Assembly (NCBI RefSeq): GCF_000764305.2
Contig: NW_025930722.1
Span: 62,001 to 126,000 of the forward strand
Direction: 5' to 3'
Length of the DNA: 64,000 nt
Source: Hyalella azteca
Taxonomy: Eukaryota > Arthropoda > Malacostraca > Amphipoda > Hyalellidae
The position numbers and the translations under genes were made by a program. A model generated the notes under the pieces. It was not told the DNA's origin, made no database searches, and saw only the letters and a program-made list of their open reading frames with translations. Shown here in pieces: positions 58,051-64,000 of this stretch. Within the stretch, counting starts at the first letter, position 1; each line of letters starts with the position of its first letter.

Positions 58051-61000
58051 GCAAGACTGGTGAAGTCTTCATTATCAAGAATGAGTCACCGGCTGTCAAA
58101 TTGCAAAATATAGGATTCGTCAAGACGTTGAAATTATTTTCTGAATAATTTTAGCATTTGATTTTCGAATGGTAACCAGATAACGCTATGCTTGTACTAT
58201 ACGATTGCGAAATTTCAATTTTAAGTGTTTATTTGATAACGAATATATTATGTTCGAAACGTCATAGTATAATAAATGTATTTTGGTAGCCTACTTTTCG
58301 ATATTCTAACGCCAGCTCAGCATATAGTTGGGTTCATCGAAAAAAACATGAATATAATTAATAAAAAACTTCTGTGGTCTTTAATCAAACTTGTATAAGT
58401 TTACTATCATACACAGTAACCATGACAGTACTATTAGTAACCAGAGATTTATTATATTATTAAATATTTTCCATGATATGAACAAACTTCATTACAAATA
58501 TTATACTTTTGACAAGCATTCTCCCCAATTTAATTGACTACAAATTATATTCTTGAATTAAATCAGCAATTTTACAAAATTCCTTCCTGCAGAGCTTCGA
58601 GTTTTGATCGTATCACAAATGGTTGGTCGAAATTGGATACAAGTTTGTAATAAAGAATTGTAAAAGTGTTAGGGAAATATACAGGTTTAAGATTTCTGCT
58701 ATTTTGCGTTTTTTATTTAGTTTTCATTTAACATATGCCGAAGTAAGTTTAATAGGTTCCCGTCCGTTCTAGTCAGTCCCGCCTTTGAACTTTAAGAGTC
58801 AAGGTGCGTTTTAATTTATTTTACTTGTTTATTATTTGTTTGTTCATCGTTTTTTCCATTTAGTGATTGAGGTGTTATTTATTTTGTTATATTTTGTACT
58901 GTTAGATTAGTTACTAGAGAGAAATTTTTATTCTTACTCCGACTTTTGTTCACTAATTTGTTACTTTTGGTTATTTATTCTTTGTTATTTTTCTTTTAAA
59001 GGAGTTCAGATTCATGAGTGTTGATTCAAGAGAGTGAGTTTGTGGAAGTGTCTTTTATTACAAGCCTTTAATTATTGTTGGGCTCCACGAAAAATATTTT
59101 AAGTAGGACTGGACGGACCTGGGTGGCCCCAGCTACAGACATTCAAAGTCTGTCTGCCATCGCTTGAACAAGAATTGTGTTTCAATAAATTAATTTGAAT
59201 CTCTTGCTTTGAATATTGAAATCCAGATTTGATGCGAATACTCTGGCCGAACAGCGTCATGCACCATGCTTTGCGTCCCACCCTCTGCATTAAGCATGAA
59301 GCTCGCACAGCGGCAGTAATGAATGTACAGTCGAGAAACATTCATGGACAGACCTTCTGCCATTGCGGAGATCTTAGATAAACGTTTTTATTTCGATGTG
59401 AAATATTGCTATTTATAAAACTGGCCAATTACTGATGGACATTAATAATCAAAAATAATATTTTGTTACGAAATAATTTTTGGTAAGGCCTTCATTAAGG
59501 TGGAACCTCCAAAAGTTAATTATTAGTTGCATAGAAAACATTTTAAAGGGATCTAAATGACACTCGTATTATCTAAAGATATTATTAATGATATTCCATC
59601 ACCGAATAGATAGTGAAATTTTCCAGAAGTCGCGTTCGAGCACGATCGCAACACAGGTATTTGGCTATACAGTTTGTCTTACAGATTGTCGGTGCCTTCT
59701 TCCGTTCTCTTCCTGAATCCCCTCACTGCTAGTGACATCTGCATACCAAGCAGACACAAGGTCAACAATAGCGGGTATCTACCCCAAACAATCGGTGGAA
59801 ACATGTTCCACTACAGCCGGAGTTTGTGTCGAAGAAACAGAAAGTGTGAATTGAACTCCAAGCCTCGCACTGTTTTTGTGTTTTCGAGAACATCTATTTT
59901 GTGGCTGCTGGGTTTTTCGGTGGAAGTTACAGCGAGGGAATAACTGTTATTGTGTTGTCAGGTTCTGCTCCTTGCTCTGTTCCAACTAACCGAAAAGCTT
60001 TATTTAGGCCAATTTTGAAATTATTTACAATTCCCTGTCAACTGAATCTTGATTGCTTTTTCGTCTCAATGTATTTAATCATTTTAATTATTTATGTAAC
60101 AATTTAATCATTGTTTTTTCGTCATAACGAATCCATTGTTACTTAGTGTATTTGCGACGCTTTGATAGGAATATCTAAGAGATACTACACATGTTGATTT
60201 CTTGAGAATTCAACCGGAGAAATTAGGGATTTATGTAAACGACAAACGCCTTCGTTTCTATAAAAAAAACTTCGTTTCGGTCTCGTACATCCTCTGTCTT
60301 GATCTTCAGCGGCGCGTGAGCTTAGCAATCTTAAGCCACGTACGTGTCTCGCGGAAAAAGAAGCCTGAACACTCAACCGAATTCCCAAACAATATAAAGT
60401 CTTATCTCTGGAACCATAACTGATTATTTCTATTCGTACGATTCTTAAAATACTTTCTACGAATTGGTGTAAACTTTCTTTGCCTTTCGTTGTTGTATGG
60501 TGAGCGATCCGGTCGGTAAATGCCACACAGGCGCTTCAAGAAATTGAAGCGAGGTGCGGTATATCGACGGCATCAGCTGCCGCTTGAGATCGAAGAAATT
60601 TTGACTCCCGAATATTGAGATAAATCGTAGAGGCGGGCGAGGTTTGGTGTCCGTACAATCCATCTATTCTTCGGTTATCGAACTTCTTATTCATGTAATA
60701 AATCAAAACAATCGGACAATCATCTGATAAACAGTGCTCGAGGTGAATAGTCTTACCTTTCGAGGTAGTCTAGAAAACTTCTCCATCGGCATCGAATTGT
60801 GTTGGTCTCTTGGCTTAATTTCCTTTATATACACATTTTTAACTAAACTATTAAACCTGCATTTCTCCAGACTGAAAATGTTTATAAGTCAGGCCAGTTT
60901 CGGAGGTATGTCAGCCATTTGTATGGATTCATGTGAACCAATCGTTGAAGAATTCCATCGATGTGACGCGATCGCATTTCTGTTCGACGCGCGCGTTCAC

Positions 61001-64000
61001 AAACGAATAACAGAGTGGAAGCGGCACTCCAAAAAATTGCCAGTGACAGCGACAGGTATTGCAGGTCCAACAGAATGAAGTTTTGGCTGGATTTTCGGTG
61101 ATGGCAAAGCGGCCAAAGTTTGACCTAAAATAACAAAACTAAAAAGGTGAATCCTGATAATTTTATAATCGTTTATCTTGTCGAGCAAGTGGTTATCTCT
61201 CAAAAATAATTAAAAAGCGTTCGATAATTTTTAAAAGAGTGCAATTTAGGCCATTGACTGGAATTCCGTTGGCTGATGAAGTGCGCAATTTAAAGTCAGA
61301 GTTGTATTTAAATTTCATTTCTGGGTTACTATAATATTCATATTAAAAAATAAGACTCGTGCATATTCATTTAGGTTTTACTATTATTTAACTTCGAGTT
61401 GAGGGGAATTTTTTTAACATATGAAAATTTAACAGGGCCAAAATAGACAACGCGAATTGAAAAAGTGCCTGCATCAGACAACGTCGTCATCATAGCTCCA
61501 GCAACATTTCAGTTATTACCCTTCTTCCCGCAATGCGCTTCTCAAGAAGGCGCACTGCTATTATGAACCTCATCATCGACCATATGCAATAGCGACTCGT
61601 TTAACGTTAGTTTAAGGAAGCTTTATGATCAAAAGGGAAAATTTTACGTGTATTTTCGTAACTTATATCATTGTTTTAGACTGGTCTTTCGAAGGAAATT
61701 AGGATAATCTTAAGCAGGCTGGACAAGGGCGGTTCTGACACACACGCATTCCTCCCATCTAAAACCTGACGACACTTTTCTTGCAAAACCGTTTGCAAGA
61801 AATTGTGTTACGTTTTTACATTCCTAATGTGGGTTCTCTAGAATTTCAAAGTTTAAACAGTAGGATGTCCTGCCAGTTAATCACTATAGCTACGACAATA
61901 AACACAGTAATTAAATGGAAGCTCGTCTGCGAATTGAGTTGCGTTGGTCCATTGCGAGCGTCGGTGCTCCAAAATTTTGTGTTTGGGACAGCCCTTAACG
62001 GTGGCAGTTAAGGCATCGCAAAACTTTAGATCTTCGCATTAGTTCTCGACCTATAAAGGCTTTCTGGTGAATCATATGCGGCCGATTATAGTCAGTAGGG
62101 AGGCCACTGATAATGCACCCATAATTTTCAGCCGCGTAAACGCTCCATATAGAGCTCTTGAGACACAGCAATGCTTTCGTGTTTATCGATTAATTGATTT
62201 TAATATTGAGAAAGTCTAACATCGTCATGCATGAACATGTTGATAATTTTGGATAAAAAGACATAAAAATTAGATAAAAATTAAACAATTCAGGAACAAG
62301 CTTAATCATTGTCATAAGAATAAAAAAAGGAGTCATTAGATATGAAAATAGATGTGGAGTAGTAGAGATTATCCATGGCTGTAGATATGATATATATACC
62401 GAATGGATTACGGCAGACATCTCAGATGCGCCGAAGTTAGTATTCTTAATTTTATCACTAAGATTGTTGTGCCAGGCTTTTCGTGGAATGCTGTACTTTC
62501 TATATTACTCTGTTTTTTTTTTTTATTTTAACCAATAATAAGTAAAAATACTCAAGGAAATGGAAGAAATTATAGGTTATTTTTTTGGGGAATGGAATCA
62601 GTGATTTCCTATAATTACGACTATTTACATTTGAGGCTTATAAAGTAATATATTCAAGCTGTATTATTTCCCAAATAAACATATCAAAGTGTGATTACCC
62701 AACGTAGAGCTTCAATAAACACTAATCATTGAGTAAGCAGCGAAATTAATTACAACATATTTATTTTTGAATCAAAGACAAACATTGTCAAGTCGAGCAC
62801 ACATTTGCTCGTCATTACCAAGGCTAGCAACATGCAACTGTATGTTTGATCAACTCTTCATTCGTCAATTTTTATAACCGATATTGAAGGGAAAATGTCT
62901 TGAGTCATTCCTCCAGCTATCAGTGGGCAAAAACTGTCATTTGATCTCTTTGTGTCAGCCTCAAAGTGACGCGCTTGACCGGCCACCGCGTCACTTTGCA
63001 AGCTACTTCACCAAAACAAATTATATGAATTATTACTAGAGTAACAAACCTACGAGCAATGAAGCAATATTGCCATCTGGTAAAATAAGTTGTCAAATTT
63101 TATAAAACATGTTTCAACCTGAATCAATTGATGATGATCAAATTTCCAATTAATTGAATGTTTATCAAATTATATTCACTGAAAAGATCGCACAGAAATT
63201 TTCCACTTTTACTTTTTCTCTGAACGAGTTTCCCGCAACTAGGCTTGCCGTTAAATGTAGTCGAAAAAATTCACTCCATATCAACTTGAAAAAACTTACT
63301 ATCTGTTAAGCGCTTCCTTTCAGAAGAGCCGCACTTCCCCTGAAGTGAACCAGAAAGTGTTAATTTGCAAAGATGGCTGGCGTGATACTGATTTTCGAGA
63401 AGCCTTAAAATAAAATGAACAAATCAGTATATCCAGGACAAGATTTTTTACCTGCAGCCTGATAGGCCCTGCAAGCCATTGAACCAAAAGGCTCTTAATA
63501 TACGAAGAAATTTAGGAAATTGCGTCTTAAATTAAGGATTCAGGAAGGGTTCACAGAAGTTACAGGCAGAATTTCAATACCGTGATCTGCAACTCCATTA
63601 CTTAGAGATACCACCAGCGGTCTTACTTTCAAGTAGCCGCTCATGGCCATTCAATCATTCGGTGACCCACCATAAAAGATTAAATCTTCAAAGAGCTTTT
63701 AGAAAATCGATCGATGGCTTGCATGAAGAATCCCATTTTTGTTTAATTAATCAACATATCAAACGACTGAAAAGCAAACATTTTCGACTCTAATTCGTTA
63801 AGCGACAGTTTAGAGATCGAACTCTAACCTTTCCACACGTTATATCTAAAGGTTTTCGTATAGGGGATTAGGTAAATGCTGATCATATACCAACGAATAT
63901 CCTGAAATTTTAACTTAATTAGGTTTAAACGTAAATTTAGCACTTTTATTCGCAGATTTGGGTTTTTATTACTTGCGTAACAATTTTTACAGCGAGTTTA
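58051..64000. other. unassigned AT-rich region
   Basis: No gene or element was recognised with confidence. There are GC-raised patches at 59100-59350, 60440-60660 and 60900-61080, with open frames on both strands. A perfect 12-bp hairpin lies at 62962-62998. Confidence 0.35.
62962..62998. repeat. perfect 12-bp stem, 13-base loop
   Basis: CAAAGTGACGCG and CGCGTCACTTTG flank a GC-rich loop. Confidence 0.8.

Noticed and set aside
57780..58148. Histidine-rich frames (QHHH repeats)
   Set aside because: Generated by the 33-bp minisatellite; no evidence of a gene.
60185..61203. Several 60-114 codon frames on both strands
   Set aside because: They overlap each other in opposite directions with no domain or clear splice partner; not distinguishable from chance in a GC-raised patch.

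Overview
The window is nuclear DNA of an animal, most likely an arthropod. The evidence is an intron-rich gene with canonical GT-AG introns, transposons of typical arthropod families (Tc1/mariner including a maT-like DD37D copy, pogo-like, hAT-like, Ty3/Gypsy, CR1/L2/Jockey-type LINEs, a tRNA-derived SINE), AT-rich spacers and many minisatellites. I see no bacterial operons, and I cannot name the species.

Only one gene can be read from start to stop: the microtubule crosslinker PRC1/Ase1/Feo (MAP65 family), plus strand, 7556-16744. It has 15 coding exons and 688 codons before the stop. Every exon joins its neighbour in phase. Its introns hold a 326-bp foldback MITE and one copy of a small repeat that recurs four times in the window.

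Layout. 1-7500: old repeats, a hAT-like terminus, a pogo-like 853-bp element with TA target duplication, and copies of a TIR element with ACAACACTTCT ends. 7556-16744: PRC1. 16745-19850: unassigned spacer. 19850-21380: minus-strand Ty3/Gypsy relic (Gag and protease). 23215-24407: 26-bp minisatellite, tRNA-derived SINE, TIR-element array. 25300-26771: complete but dead maT-like mariner with a nested repeat. 28786-29112: minisatellite. 34041-34618: minus-strand LINE fragment whose 3' tail is shared with the SINE. 37276-37440: fragment resembling bacterial uroporphyrinogen decarboxylase (hemE). 39222-39716: internally deleted mariner relic. 39975-41148: LINE 3' end with an endonuclease-to-RT internal deletion. 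42441-42620, 49868-50112, 50774-50948, 56282-56500 and 57890-58050: tandem arrays. 46850-47884: more TIR elements. 53681-54063: foldback MITE.

Between 28 and 55 kb the minus strand carries several GC-raised islands. Each has a plausible 3' splice site followed by a short reading frame to a stop, and two have an AATAAA at the stop. They could be alternative 3'-terminal exons of a large minus-strand gene that starts beyond 64000. I recognise no protein family in them, so they are given as low-confidence candidates. The points most worth testing are these islands, the hemE-like fragment, the four-copy repeat (one copy abuts a PRC1 splice site), and the SINE/LINE tail pair.
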